From CBDEVH01 sp965243565 (lineage in GTDB: Bacteria; Pseudomonadota; Gammaproteobacteria; Tethybacterales; Persebacteraceae): 64,000 bases of DNA. A program made the position numbers and the translations under genes. Of this stretch, positions 34,478-43,200 are shown one piece after another. Location of the stretch: positions 496,001 through 560,000 of the forward strand of contig OZ251571.1 in assembly GCA_965243565.1 (NCBI GenBank), read 5' to 3'. The notes under the pieces were generated by a model that saw only the letters and a list, made by a program, of their open reading frames with translations, was not told the origin of the DNA and did not search any database. Numbering within the stretch: position 1 is the stretch's first letter; each line of letters opens with the position of its first letter.

Positions 34478-35815
34478 TTATATATCGAGTAGAAATTTTC
34501 TTTCCCAAGAAGAAACAACACGATGATAGTTATTCATCTCGGTTTTTTTACATGCGACGTACATATCGACAAAACGATGTCCAAAACTTTCACGTAACAT
34601 CTTTGAATCATGCATTTTGTCTAACGCACTATCTAGTGTTATGGGGATACCACGTGGATGCTCCCAACCCGTTTCGGTTAATTCATCCGTCGCTTTTAAA
34701 TCATCCTTAATGCCAATATACCCTGACAATAAAGTTGCGGCAATAGCCAAATAAGGATTGGCATCAGCCCCCGAAATCCTATTTTCAACACGAATCGCAT
34801 TTGGATTATTGCCTTCAGGAACACGAAAACCAACCGTGCGATTATTAATCCCCCAATGAATATTGGTTGTAGGCCATTCCGCTGCAATACGTCTAAACGA
34901 ATTAATATTGGGTAGATACATCGGCAGCAGCTCTGGTGTGTATTTTTGTAAGCCTGCAATATAAGACATAAACAACGGCGTATAGTTGCCATTCTCATCC
35001 GAAAAAAGATTATTGCCATCAGTGCGAGAATACAAACTCTGATGAATATGCATCGAACTACCCGGCTGATCCTCCACCGGATTTGCCATAAACGTTGCAA
35101 CAATACCATGCAAAATAGCCGCCTCGCGTACACATCGTTTAAACATCAGCACTTGATCTGCCATAACCAACGGATCGCCATGCTGAAAATTAATTTCAAA
35201 CTGTGCCACACCCTCCTCATGCACAAGTGTATCAACATTAAGCTCTTGTGCTTCGGCAAACTTATAAATATCCTCAATAAACACTTCATATTCATTTAAG
35301 GCATCAATATTAAAAGGTTGTTTTGAAAAACCAGGGCGTCCCGTCCTGCCCGGTGGCGGGCGTAAAGGATTATCGGGATTATTATCCCGTATCGAAATAT
35401 AAAACTCTAACTCAGGGGCAATAATAGGCTGCCAGCCCTTTTGCTGAAAAGAACGCAACACCCGCTTTAAAATACTACGCGGTGCCCAGCGAATCAACCC
35501 GCCATTACAACTCACCGCATCACAAATAATTTGCCCTGTAGGCTCCTTTGCCCACGGCACAACAAAGCACGCATCTGCATCTGGGCGTAATTCCATATCA
35601 CCATCAAGCGGATCGATAAGATCATCTTGTACTCCCCATTCCCCCGTTAGCGTTTGGGCGATGGCACTTTCAGGCAGTCGTACGGTATCAATCATAAAAT
35701 TACGACATGGCACTATCTTACCGCGTAAAATTCCTGATAAATCTGGGATAAAAATCTCCACTTCAGAAATCTTACGGTCGTGCAACCACTTTTTAATAGG
35801 ATGTGTATCTTTCAT
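34478..35815 (-). CDS. Glutamine synthetase family ligase, PuuA-like
   Basis: The 445-residue protein has the type-I glutamine synthetase fold: APELEFYI, the glutamate-binding EEGVAQFEINFQHGDPL, SSMHIHQSLY, and NRTVGFRVPE followed by RVENRISGADANPYLA. The adenylylation loop of GlnA is not evident. It resembles gamma-glutamylputrescine synthetase (PuuA) and related enzymes that join glutamate to amines. None of the puuBCD genes is adjacent, so the amine substrate is uncertain. True GlnA is unlikely because of the sequence type and lack of ntrBC. A TATAAT lies 15 bases before the ATG. Confidence 0.88.
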   Translation of the reverse strand: MKDTHPIKKWLHDRKISEVEIFIPDLSGILRGKIVPCRNFMIDTVRLPESAIAQTLTGEWGVQDDLIDPLDGDMELRPDADACFVVPWAKEPTGQIICDAVSCNGGLIRWAPRSILKRVLRSFQQKGWQPIIAPELEFYISIRDNNPDNPLRPPPGRTGRPGFSKQPFNIDALNEYEVFIEDIYKFAEAQELNVDTLVHEEGVAQFEINFQHGDPLVMADQVLMFKRCVREAAILHGIVATFMANPVEDQPGSSMHIHQSLYSRTDGNNLFSDENGNYTPLFMSYIAGLQKYTPELLPMYLPNINSFRRIAAEWPTTNIHWGINNRTVGFRVPEGNNPNAIRVENRISGADANPYLAIAATLLSGYIGIKDDLKATDELTETGWEHPRGIPITLDSALDKMHDSKMLRESFGHRFVDMYVACKKTEMNNYHRVVSSWERKFLLDI

Positions 35816-35830
35816 AATTTAACCATTTAC

Positions 35831-35871
35831 ATTATATAGAAGGTGATTCTATCAAATCGACTGTTTATAAT
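35831..35871. promoter_or_regulatory. Divergent -10 boxes between the synthetase gene and acylphosphatase
   Basis: TATAAT occurs on the minus strand at 35831-35836 (15 bases before the synthetase ATG) and on the plus strand at 35866-35871 (8 bases before the acylphosphatase ATG). Both are perfect. The -35 regions are weak and would interleave, so the two promoters may compete. Confidence 0.5.
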
Positions 35872-35879
35872 AGACAACT

Positions 35880-36182
35880 ATGCGCAATCAGCAAGAAAAA
35901 TCAACAACCAAAACCGTACAGTATCGCTTAACAGGACGTGTTCAACAAGTTGGATTTCGCTACTATTTACAAGACATTGCCAAAAAACACGGCTTGGTAG
36001 GATGGACGCAAAACAACTTAGACGGCAGTATAAACTTTTGTTTTCAAGGCAGTGACGAAGCCGCAATTAACACAGCAGTACAAGCCGCCAAAAAAGGACC
36101 CGCCCTATCCAAAGTAAACAGCAACCAACAAGAACAACCCACCACCACCATCATTTATACAAACTTTACAATATTACGTTAA
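35880..36182 (+). CDS. Acylphosphatase
   Basis: This small enzyme hydrolyses acyl phosphates such as carbamoyl phosphate or 1,3-bisphosphoglycerate. The 100 residues include YRLTGRVQQVGFRYYLQ with catalytic Arg27, and GWTQNNLDGSINF with catalytic Asn45. The first ten residues are an unconserved Gln/Lys-rich extension. It stands alone between divergent and convergent neighbours. An AT-rich eight-base hairpin follows (36197-36215) without a T run, so it is not called a terminator. Confidence 0.92.
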   Translation: MRNQQEKSTTKTVQYRLTGRVQQVGFRYYLQDIAKKHGLVGWTQNNLDGSINFCFQGSDEAAINTAVQAAKKGPALSKVNSNQQEQPTTTIIYTNFTILR

Positions 36183-36242
36183 TCATCACCTTGTCTATTC
36201 ATTTATTAAATGAATCCAAAATAAGCCCTAATCAACTAAGCC

Positions 36243-37289
36243 CTAAGTAGGCAGCAAAAACCCTTTAACCGTCTCAACCAATGCCGTTACATTATCTGGC
36301 GGCGTGCGTTTATCAATACCATGTCCCAAATTAAAAATATGAAAATCGTTACCATCCAATTGTTGCAATGTTTTACGGGTTTGTTCAATAACCGTATTTT
36401 CATCGCTGAGTAAAACAGCAGGATCTAAATTACCCTGCATCGCAATCGCCCCATTGGTTAAAGTTTTAGCCGTTGCCAACGATGTCTGCCAATCCACGCC
36501 AATCGCATCACAACCGCAATTAGCCACCTTATTCCATGACAAAGCACACTGTCGCGAAAATACAATAACAGGTGCTTGCGTTTCTTCTTTTACACGTGCA
36601 ACCACTTTTTTAATATAATTAAGCGAAAAAGTCTCATACTCGTTATTAGGCAAGATACCCCCCCAACTATCAAAAATCATCGCCACTTGGCAACCCGCTT
36701 GTATTTGTCCAATCAGCAACTCTGCTGTCGCTGTACATAACTTATCCAACAACTGATGCATCAGATCAGGGCGACTACGCAACATCATCCGTGTCTGCCA
36801 AAAATCGCCACCTCTTCCATCAATCATATAACAAGCAAGGGTAAAAGGTGCACCACAAAAACCAATCAACGGCACATCCGCAGGCAAATTATCACGCGTT
36901 AAACGGCACGCATTAAAAAGATACTCGTAAGAGGAGGTTGCAGGTACACGCAATCGCCCAATCGCATTTTCATCATGTACAGGTTTGGTAATACGCGGAC
37001 CCTCACCCTCAACAAAACACAGCCCCACATCCATTGCATCAGGCACAATAAGAATATCCGAAAAAATAATAGACGCATCAAAACCAAACCGCCGAATCGG
37101 CTGCAACGTAACCTCACAAGCCGCCTCAGGGTTTTTAACCAAATTTAAAAAACTCCCCACCTCCTTGCGCACTGCAAGATACTCGGGCAAATAACGTCCG
37201 GCCTGTCGCATCAACCAAACAGGGCGACGATGCGTTCGCTCTTTGCGCAATGTTTTTAATAAAAGGCTATCGTGTAATTCTTGGCTCAT
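36243..37289 (-). CDS. hemE: Uroporphyrinogen decarboxylase
   Basis: HemE removes four carboxyls from uroporphyrinogen III in heme synthesis. The 348-residue protein has the N-terminal signature RRPVWLMRQAGRYLPEY, FSDILIVPDAMD, GFCGAPFTLACYMIDG and the C-terminal NLGHGIDKRTPPDNV. The length is near the E. coli enzyme (354). TATAAT (minus, 37319-37324) lies 29 bases before the ATG. It is the last ordinary gene before the accessory pocket. Confidence 0.97.
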   Translation of the reverse strand: MSQELHDSLLLKTLRKERTHRRPVWLMRQAGRYLPEYLAVRKEVGSFLNLVKNPEAACEVTLQPIRRFGFDASIIFSDILIVPDAMDVGLCFVEGEGPRITKPVHDENAIGRLRVPATSSYEYLFNACRLTRDNLPADVPLIGFCGAPFTLACYMIDGRGGDFWQTRMMLRSRPDLMHQLLDKLCTATAELLIGQIQAGCQVAMIFDSWGGILPNNEYETFSLNYIKKVVARVKEETQAPVIVFSRQCALSWNKVANCGCDAIGVDWQTSLATAKTLTNGAIAMQGNLDPAVLLSDENTVIEQTRKTLQQLDGNDFHIFNLGHGIDKRTPPDNVTALVETVKGFLLPT

Positions 37290-37545
37290 AAATAAAATAC
37301 TTAATCAATATCGTTAGCATTATACGCAAACCACCGATAATACTACAGTCACACCACTCTCACAAAAAAATGATAAAGGTAATCTTATCCAGAACATTTT
37401 TCTACTTTTTAGCAATATTTATTCTTTCCTCACCAAATTTTGTTTGAGGATTTGTTTGGTTATTTAGATTTTTCTCAAATAAATTATTTTTGTAGTTTAT
37501 TGTCTGAAATGGTCAATAATAGAGTTTCAATAAGTGATTGTCCTC

Positions 37546-37551
37546 TTGACA
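37546..37551 (+). promoter_or_regulatory. TTGACA box in the gap before the toxin gene
   Basis: The 395 bases between hemE and the toxin (37290-37684) are very AT-rich. A perfect TTGACA is followed by AT-rich sequence with only poor -10 options (AAAATA at 17 bases, TATAAA at 21). No gene can be supported in this gap; short minus-strand open stretches lack starts. Confidence 0.3.
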
Positions 37552-37648
37552 TCATCGTTTTTTTTGAGAAAATATAAATATAAATTCATGCAATCAATAA
37601 CCAAAAATAAAATTAAACAATTAAACATTATTGTCTTTAAAAACTTGG

Positions 37649-37676
37649 TTGTTCACAACAAATGTACCTATAGGTA
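37649..37676 (+). promoter_or_regulatory. Tandem palindromes before the toxin gene (candidate operator)
   Basis: TTGTTCACAACAA (37649-37661) is a palindrome with five-base arms. TACCTATAGGTA (37665-37676) is a perfect 12-base palindrome ending eight bases before the toxin ATG. TATAGG inside the second could serve as a -10, ten bases before the ATG. Two palindromes at a toxin-antitoxin promoter are typical sites for autorepression by the HTH antitoxin. Confidence 0.5.
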
Positions 37677-37684
37677 AACTTTTT

Positions 37685-38071
37685 ATGGCAAGAGAACGCA
37701 AAAAAGTATATAATGAGGGCAATAAAACATTTTATGTTGATAAAGAAGTTGAAATTGATATTAAAGGTTTGGAGGAAAAAAATAAAGAAAAATTGAACGT
37801 AGCATTACTTAGGTATTTTTCTTTAATATCTTCGAATAGGGCTGTTACCAAAGATAAATATGGTCAAGAAGGAAGAATCAATAGTAAATTACGTATTACT
37901 GCGATTAAATTTAAGAGTATTAATAATGCACGCATTTATTGCCGCGAAGAAATTAAAGATGATGGTAAGTTAGAAATTACGCTATGCTGTTTATTGAAAT
38001 CAAAGAAACAGACCAAAAATAACCAAGAAATAACAAATATTATTAATCGAGTGAAAAATTATGAATACTGA
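37685..38071 (+). CDS. RelE/HigB-superfamily toxin-like protein
   Basis: This 128-residue, very Lys-rich protein has a C-terminal half matching the RelE/HigB (Gp49-like) pattern: INSKLRITAIKFKSINNARIY, then a strand ITLCCLLKSKKQTKNNQ and a final helix EITNIINRVKNYEY. These toxins cut mRNA on the ribosome. The first 25 residues are poorly conserved. The ATG at 37685 is preferred over a TTG 18 codons earlier, because the operator palindrome lies between. The antitoxin-like gene overlaps its end by 11 bases; the toxin-first order is that of higBA. Composition is more AT-rich than its neighbours, suggesting transfer. Confidence 0.65.
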   Translation: MARERKKVYNEGNKTFYVDKEVEIDIKGLEEKNKEKLNVALLRYFSLISSNRAVTKDKYGQEGRINSKLRITAIKFKSINNARIYCREEIKDDGKLEITLCCLLKSKKQTKNNQEITNIINRVKNYEY

Positions 38072-38414
38072 ATTTAGTTTAAAACAAGAATTAGACAAAC
38101 TTAATACACCTGAAAGGCAATTAGAAAATAGGGCTTATGCGCTGTTAGAGACTTATTTAGTACAAATTGAACAAGCGATGGAGCAACAGAAAATGACTAA
38201 AAAGGCGTTGGCAGAAAAGGTTAATGTTACTCCTAGCTACATTTCAAAAATATTTCAATCTGAAAAACTAATAAATTTTAAAATGCTTGTTCGCATGGAA
38301 AAAGCACTTGGATTAGACTTTATAGAGCAAGAACCAAAGCAAGAGAAAGTAAAAGACTTCAGTATTAAATTTTCATTTCAGAAGAAAACTAGTCCCGCAT
38401 CAACACAAGCCTGA
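38061..38414 (+). CDS. XRE-family HTH antitoxin-like regulator
   Basis: In 117 residues a helix-turn-helix lies at about 38-85: AMEQQKMTKKALAEKVNVTP, then SYISKIFQSEKLINFKMLVRM. The N-terminal part (ERQLENRAYALLETYLVQIE) is a helix that probably dimerises or contacts the toxin. The last eight residues (TSPASTQA) are encoded antisense to a truncated PanB-like gene, so the present C-terminus was formed at the insertion junction. It probably neutralises the upstream toxin and represses the operon through the palindromes before it. Confidence 0.75.
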   Translation: MNTEFSLKQELDKLNTPERQLENRAYALLETYLVQIEQAMEQQKMTKKALAEKVNVTPSYISKIFQSEKLINFKMLVRMEKALGLDFIEQEPKQEKVKDFSIKFSFQKKTSPASTQA

Positions 38415-38539
38415 ATTTCAGTACTGTCTTTCGGGTTTGACATACTGAGCTTTTTGCCAGTGCCTTTTAATGCTTTTAAATCAGCAACCGTATAGTTACG
38501 ATTGGCAGGGCGACGTCCAAAATCATATATTTTTTTCAT
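38378..38539 (-). pseudogene. 5' remnant of a PanB-like gene truncated by the toxin-antitoxin module
   Basis: The ATG at 38537-38539 has an ideal AAGGAGG site just upstream. The frame reads 50 residues (starting MKKIYDFGRRPANRNYTVAD) with the look of a real N-terminus, including LKALKGTGKKLSMSNPKD and ending IQACVDAGL. Three unrelated codons and a stop follow where the antitoxin gene begins on the other strand. The opening resembles ketopantoate hydroxymethyltransferase (PanB)/PEP-mutase-superfamily proteins, which have TVADLRALKG and a later DAGxD; this is from memory. A full enzyme would need about 200 more residues. These are not found on the other side of the module. Confidence 0.6.
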
Positions 38540-38696
38540 TATTCCTCCTTGAGATATTTGCGTAATTATTATTTAATTGTACAGTCAAATTTATAGTTTG
38601 TGTTTTTAAATAATTAGGGAAATCAGCGAGTGAGCTTTATTTTTTTCTTTCAGTTCATCTAAATAATCCGCCCATTGAGCTTGTATTAGATAAAAC
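38540..38696 (-). other. Spacer between PanB-like remnant and tRNA-Ser, possible decayed coding
   Basis: Directly after the tRNA 3' end a minus-strand frame without a start reads QFYLIQAQWADYLDELKEKN and on to a stop after about 31 codons. Its composition is protein-like, but no family is recognised. TTGACT near 38585 on the minus strand may be a -35 for the remnant. Otherwise nothing is seen. Confidence 0.3.
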
Positions 38697-38789
38697 TGGC
38701 GGAGAGAGAGGGATTCGAACCCTCGATGGGAGGTTTAATCCCATACTCCCTTAGCAGGGGAGCGCCTTCAGCCGCTCGGCCACCTCTCC
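38697..38789 (-). tRNA. tRNA-Ser (GCU anticodon)
   Basis: The 93-base gene, with encoded CCA, shows the acceptor stem GGAGAGG/CTCTCTCC, the anticodon loop CTGCTAA (GCT) flanked by CTCCC/GGGAG, a long variable arm as in serine tRNAs, and the T loop GGTTCGAATCC. It begins seven bases after the lysC stop on the same strand and is probably transcribed with it. Confidence 0.95.
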
Positions 38790-38796
38790 GGGTTTT

Positions 38797-40059
38797 TTAT
38801 TTGTTGGTTATTAGAAGCTCTTTGTCTAGTTCAAATGCATCGTGCAGGGCTGAGACTGCTTTTTCTAATACACTTTCATCAACAATAACCGATATTTTAA
38901 TCTCAGAAGTCGAAATCATAACAATATTTATACTATTTTCTGCCAAAACACGAAACATTTTACATGCAACGCCTGCGTGAGACTTCATGCCAATACCAAC
39001 AAGCGATATTTTAGCAATTTCGCTACTGGTTATTACATCATTTGCTTGTACTTCTCGTGCACTTTTTTCGGCACGTTTTTTGGCGCGATGTATGTCATCA
39101 CGTGGAACGGTGAATGAAAAATCAGTGCGACCTTCGCTACCAATATTTTGCACAATCATATCCACATTGATATTTTCTTTGGCAATGTCTTCTAGTAGGC
39201 GATAGGCAATGCCCGGGGTGTCTGGCACACCGGCAATAGTAACTTTTGCTTCAGAGCGGTTAATGGCTATGCCTGTGATGATGGGTTCTTCCATGGTTAT
39301 ATCATCCTCATAAGTTATCATTGTACCGCCAGCGTCATCATTTTCATAATCTATTAATGATGAAAGTACGCGTAACGGCACACGGTATTTTCCTGCAAAT
39401 TCAACCGAGCGGGTTTGTAATACTTTTGATCCCAAAGATGCCATTTCGAGCATTTCTTCAAACATAATTGATTTTAAGCGACGCGCTTTGGGTTCGATTT
39501 TCGGGTCGGTTGTATAAATACCATCGACATCGGTAAATATTTGGCACTCGTCAGCGGACAAAGCTGCTGCCAATGCAACGGCAGTGGTGTCCGAGCCGCC
39601 ACGTCCGAGTGTGGTGGTTGATTTGTCTGAAGTACGTCCTTGAAAACCGGGAACAACAACAACGGTTTGTGCCTCTAGTGCTGTTCGTATGTTGTCGGTA
39701 CGGATATCAAGAATACGTGCTTTGCCATAATGTTCATTGGTTTGTATGCCAATTTGCTCTCCATTAAAGCTACAAGCATTGACACCAAGGTTGCGTAGTT
39801 CCATTGCCAACAGTCCAGCTGTAATTTGTTCGCCGGTTGATATAATAAAATCACGCTCGCGGGCATAGGAATTGTCTTTGCTAGGGTCAATATCGTTGCA
39901 TAATTCGACTAAATGATCGGTGGTTCCTGCCATTGCCGACACCACCACCACTATTTGTTTGTGTCTTTGGTAGTGACAGGCCACCCGTTTGGCAACGGTG
40001 CGAATCCTATCGGTATTGGCTACCGATGTACCACCAAACTTTTGAACGATTAATCCCAT
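38797..40059 (-). CDS. lysC: Aspartate kinase
   Basis: This enzyme phosphorylates aspartate, the first step to lysine, threonine, methionine and diaminopimelate. The 420-residue monofunctional enzyme has IVQKFGGTSVANTDRI, the central RGGSDTTAVALAAAL and FTDVDGIYTTDPKI, and two C-terminal ACT domains (about 270-410; VDMIVQNIGSEGRTDFSF, ISTSEIKISVIVDE) that bind feedback inhibitors. It is the single-chain type of Pseudomonas and many others. In those genomes lysC is commonly followed by csrA/rsmA and tRNA-Ser; here csrA is missing. Confidence 0.96.
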   Translation of the reverse strand: MGLIVQKFGGTSVANTDRIRTVAKRVACHYQRHKQIVVVVSAMAGTTDHLVELCNDIDPSKDNSYARERDFIISTGEQITAGLLAMELRNLGVNACSFNGEQIGIQTNEHYGKARILDIRTDNIRTALEAQTVVVVPGFQGRTSDKSTTTLGRGGSDTTAVALAAALSADECQIFTDVDGIYTTDPKIEPKARRLKSIMFEEMLEMASLGSKVLQTRSVEFAGKYRVPLRVLSSLIDYENDDAGGTMITYEDDITMEEPIITGIAINRSEAKVTIAGVPDTPGIAYRLLEDIAKENINVDMIVQNIGSEGRTDFSFTVPRDDIHRAKKRAEKSAREVQANDVITSSEIAKISLVGIGMKSHAGVACKMFRVLAENSINIVMISTSEIKISVIVDESVLEKAVSALHDAFELDKELLITNK

Positions 40060-40068
40060 GAGTCTGTG

Positions 40069-40098
40069 ATTCTACCAAGAAACCATGTCATAGGGCAA
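40069..40098 (-). promoter_or_regulatory. lysC promoter
   Basis: On the minus strand TTGCCC (40093-40098), an 18-base spacer and TAGAAT (40069-40074). The -10 ends nine bases before the ATG, and there is no ribosome binding site, so a leaderless transcript is possible. Confidence 0.45.
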
Positions 40099-40131
40099 AG
40101 AATACAATGTTATAACGTGTAATTTTTTTTT

Positions 40132-40160
40132 TTGTCTAATTTAAAATTAAATAGTAGAAT
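40132..40160 (+). promoter_or_regulatory. gltB promoter
   Basis: TTGTCT (40132-40137), a 17-base spacer and TAGAAT (40155-40160). The start of transcription would be near 40167, seven bases before an in-frame ATG (40174) and 55 before the preferred one (40222). Confidence 0.5.
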
Positions 40161-40221
40161 CATTATCTCAACAATGGTTGTCATTTATTTTAGTTATTGG
40201 TATTTTATTAGTAGCATTTAC

Positions 40222-43200
40222 ATGAAATTATTCCCTAAAAAACAAGGTTTATATAACCCACAAGCAGAGCATGATGCTTGCGGTGTGGGTTGCATTGCCA
40301 ACATTAAAAATAAAGCATCTCACCAACTGTTATTAGATGGTTTGCAAATACTCAAAAACATGGAACATCGCGGTGCATCGGGGGCGAATCCTACCACTGG
40401 TGATGGGGCAGGGGTGTTATTACAAATACCCGATTCCTTTTTTCGGTCACAAGTTAATAACTTACCGAAAGCCATTGGCAACGACAACGCCTATGGCGTT
40501 GGGTTTTTGTTTTTACCGCAGTCTGAATCATTACGCAATGGAGTTATAAAACTCATTGAAGCTGTCTTACACGAAGAAGGTTTGCCGGTATTGGCATGGC
40601 GTAATGTGCCAGTCACCACCCATGCGATTAATGCCGATGTTGCTGCTTGTGCGCCGTTTATGGCTCAACTCTTTATTGGCTGTGGCAATACAACAGTGGG
40701 AGACGATTTTGAACGCCATTTGTTTATAGCCCGCAAGCTAATTGAAAACCGCATTACCGACAATGTTGCTTTAAAAGTGTCTGAAGATGCGGGAGGTTTT
40801 TACGTCGCTTCGTTTTCTTCGCGCACCATTGTTTACAAAGGCATGTTTTTAGCCGACCAACTAGACGCTTACTATCCAGATTTATCTGATACCACCATGC
40901 AAACAGCCGTTGCGGTTGTGCATCAGCGGTACTCAACCAATACTTTTCCGGCATGGAGTTTGGCACACCCTTACCGTGTGATTGCGCACAATGGTGAGAT
41001 TAACACCTTGCGTGGCAATGTTAATAACATGTTGGCTCGTCATCAATCCATCCATTCCCCATTGTTTGGTGACAATTTGAAAAAAATATTACCACTTATT
41101 AAGCAAGGGCAGTCTGATACTGCTTCACTTGACAATGCCATTGAACTTTTAATGATGTCGGGATACTCGTTGGCTTATGCGCTATCGATATTAATTCCTG
41201 AGGCGTGGGAGAGTAATAATAATATATCACAAGAATTGCGTGATTTTTATGCCTACCATGCACCGATAATGGAGCCGTGGGATGGTCCTGCTGGTGTGGT
41301 ATTTACCAATGGTAAGCAAGTAGGAGCAGTGCTTGATCGCAATGGTTTGCGTCCCGGTCGTTATTGGCTAACAGATGACGATCGTTTTATTTTTGCCTCT
41401 GAAGCTGGAGTATTGCCAATGGATGACAATAAAATCACCGAAAAATGGCGCATTCAACCCGGTAAAAAATTACTACTTGATCTTGAGCAAGGCAAAATCA
41501 TATCCAACGATGATATTAAATATCAGCTTAAACATCAAGCCCCGTATAAGCAATGGTTAGAACAATCGCAAACCAAAATCCCACCAAATAACGACTCTGT
41601 CAGTCGTCAAATGCAAGACGATACATTATTTGCCCAACAGCACCGTTTTGGCTATACCGAAGAAGACATTAAATTTATTCTCCGCCCGATGGTGTTGGAC
41701 GCTGCCGAACCCATTGGTTCTATGGGCGATGACACACCGCAATCGGTATTATCCAGTCGCATGAAGCCGTTGTCTTCTTACTTTAGGCAAGAATTTGCCC
41801 AAGTAACCAACCCGCCGATAGATCCTATCCGTGAAGGTTTGGTAATGAGTCTTACCAGTTATATTGGTGGCAGAGCCAACCTATTATCACCACATGAGCC
41901 ACCAACAACCAAGTGCTTATCAGTTGAAAGTCCTATTTTAACGCCCTCTCAATTCACCGCCATTAAATCAAACACAAACGTTACGAGCAAAACCATTGAC
42001 ATCAGTTATAACGAAGCAGACACGATGGCGAATGCTATTTTGCAATTATGCCAGACTGCCGCCACGGCAGTGCAATCTGGCGCTTTGATATTAATATTAT
42101 CCGATACCAACACTGGTACCAACCGTATTGCGCCGCCGATGTTACTAGCCGTTGCAGCGGTACACCATAGTTTGGTTGCTGCAGGAATCCGCACCCAAAC
42201 AGGCATTATTGCCGAAACTGGCAGCGTTCGCAGTGTTCATGATGTCGCTGTTTTGGTGGGTTATGGTGTCAATGGCATTTATCCTTATATTGCTTACGAA
42301 ACTATTTTAGCCATGTCGTTGGATAACGCTGTTGATATTAATACTGAAAACCGCATTGATAATTACCGAAAAGCCTTAGGTAAGGGGCTAATGAAAGTCA
42401 TGTCGAAAATGGGCATTGCCACTGTTATGTCATATTGTGGTGCACAAATATTCGAGGTCTTTGGTTTAAGCCAGTCTCTCATCGACAATTATTTTTGTGG
42501 AACGGTCTCGCATATTGGTGGCATGGACATTGACGACATTGAAAAAGAAACACGTTTTTGGCACGACCTTTCGACCAATCCGACCAATCCGCTATACCAA
42601 ACTGCCCTTGATGCTGGTGGCGATTACGCCTATCGTACTCGTGGCGAAAACCACTTATGGACGCCAGAATCCATTGCTGCATTACAGCATTCCGTGCGTA
42701 AAAATGACTTTGGCAAATACGAGGAATATTCAAAGCACATTAACGAGCAAAGCAAAAAACTGATGACACTACGAGGATTACTTGTCATTAAAAAAGCAGA
42801 TAAAGTCAATGCTGTGCCATTGGACGAAGTCGAATCGATTGCTGACATCGTTTGTCGTTTTTCGACTGGTGCCATGTCATTTGGTTCTATCTCTATGGAA
42901 GCACACAAAACACTTGCCATTGCGATGAATCGCATTGGTGGTCGTTCTAATACGGGTGAGGGTGGCGAAGAACCCCACCGTTTTATTCCACTTGCCAACG
43001 GTGATTCCGCTCGTTCGGCCATTAAACAAGTCGCTTCTGGTCGATTTGGTGTAACTGCCGAATACCTAGCCAATTCTGATTTAATGCAAATTAAAATTGC
43101 ACAAGGAGCCAAGCCGGGCGAGGGCGGGCAGCTACCCGGCCACAAAGTTGACGAAGCCATTGGTAACGTGCGTTATTGTGTCCCGGGCGTGGGTTTAATA

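Noticed and set aside
34478..35815. Housekeeping glutamine synthetase GlnA
   Set aside because: Sequence blocks and the lack of an adenylylation loop and of ntrBC point to the PuuA-like branch.
36197..36215. Hairpin after the acylphosphatase gene as a terminator
   Set aside because: All but two of its pairs are A-T and there is no T run after it.
37395..37530. Startless minus-strand open stretch (reads NNQTNPQTKFGEERINIAKK) left of the toxin
   Set aside because: Low-complexity AT-rich codons, no start, and no resemblance to the missing part of the PanB-like gene.
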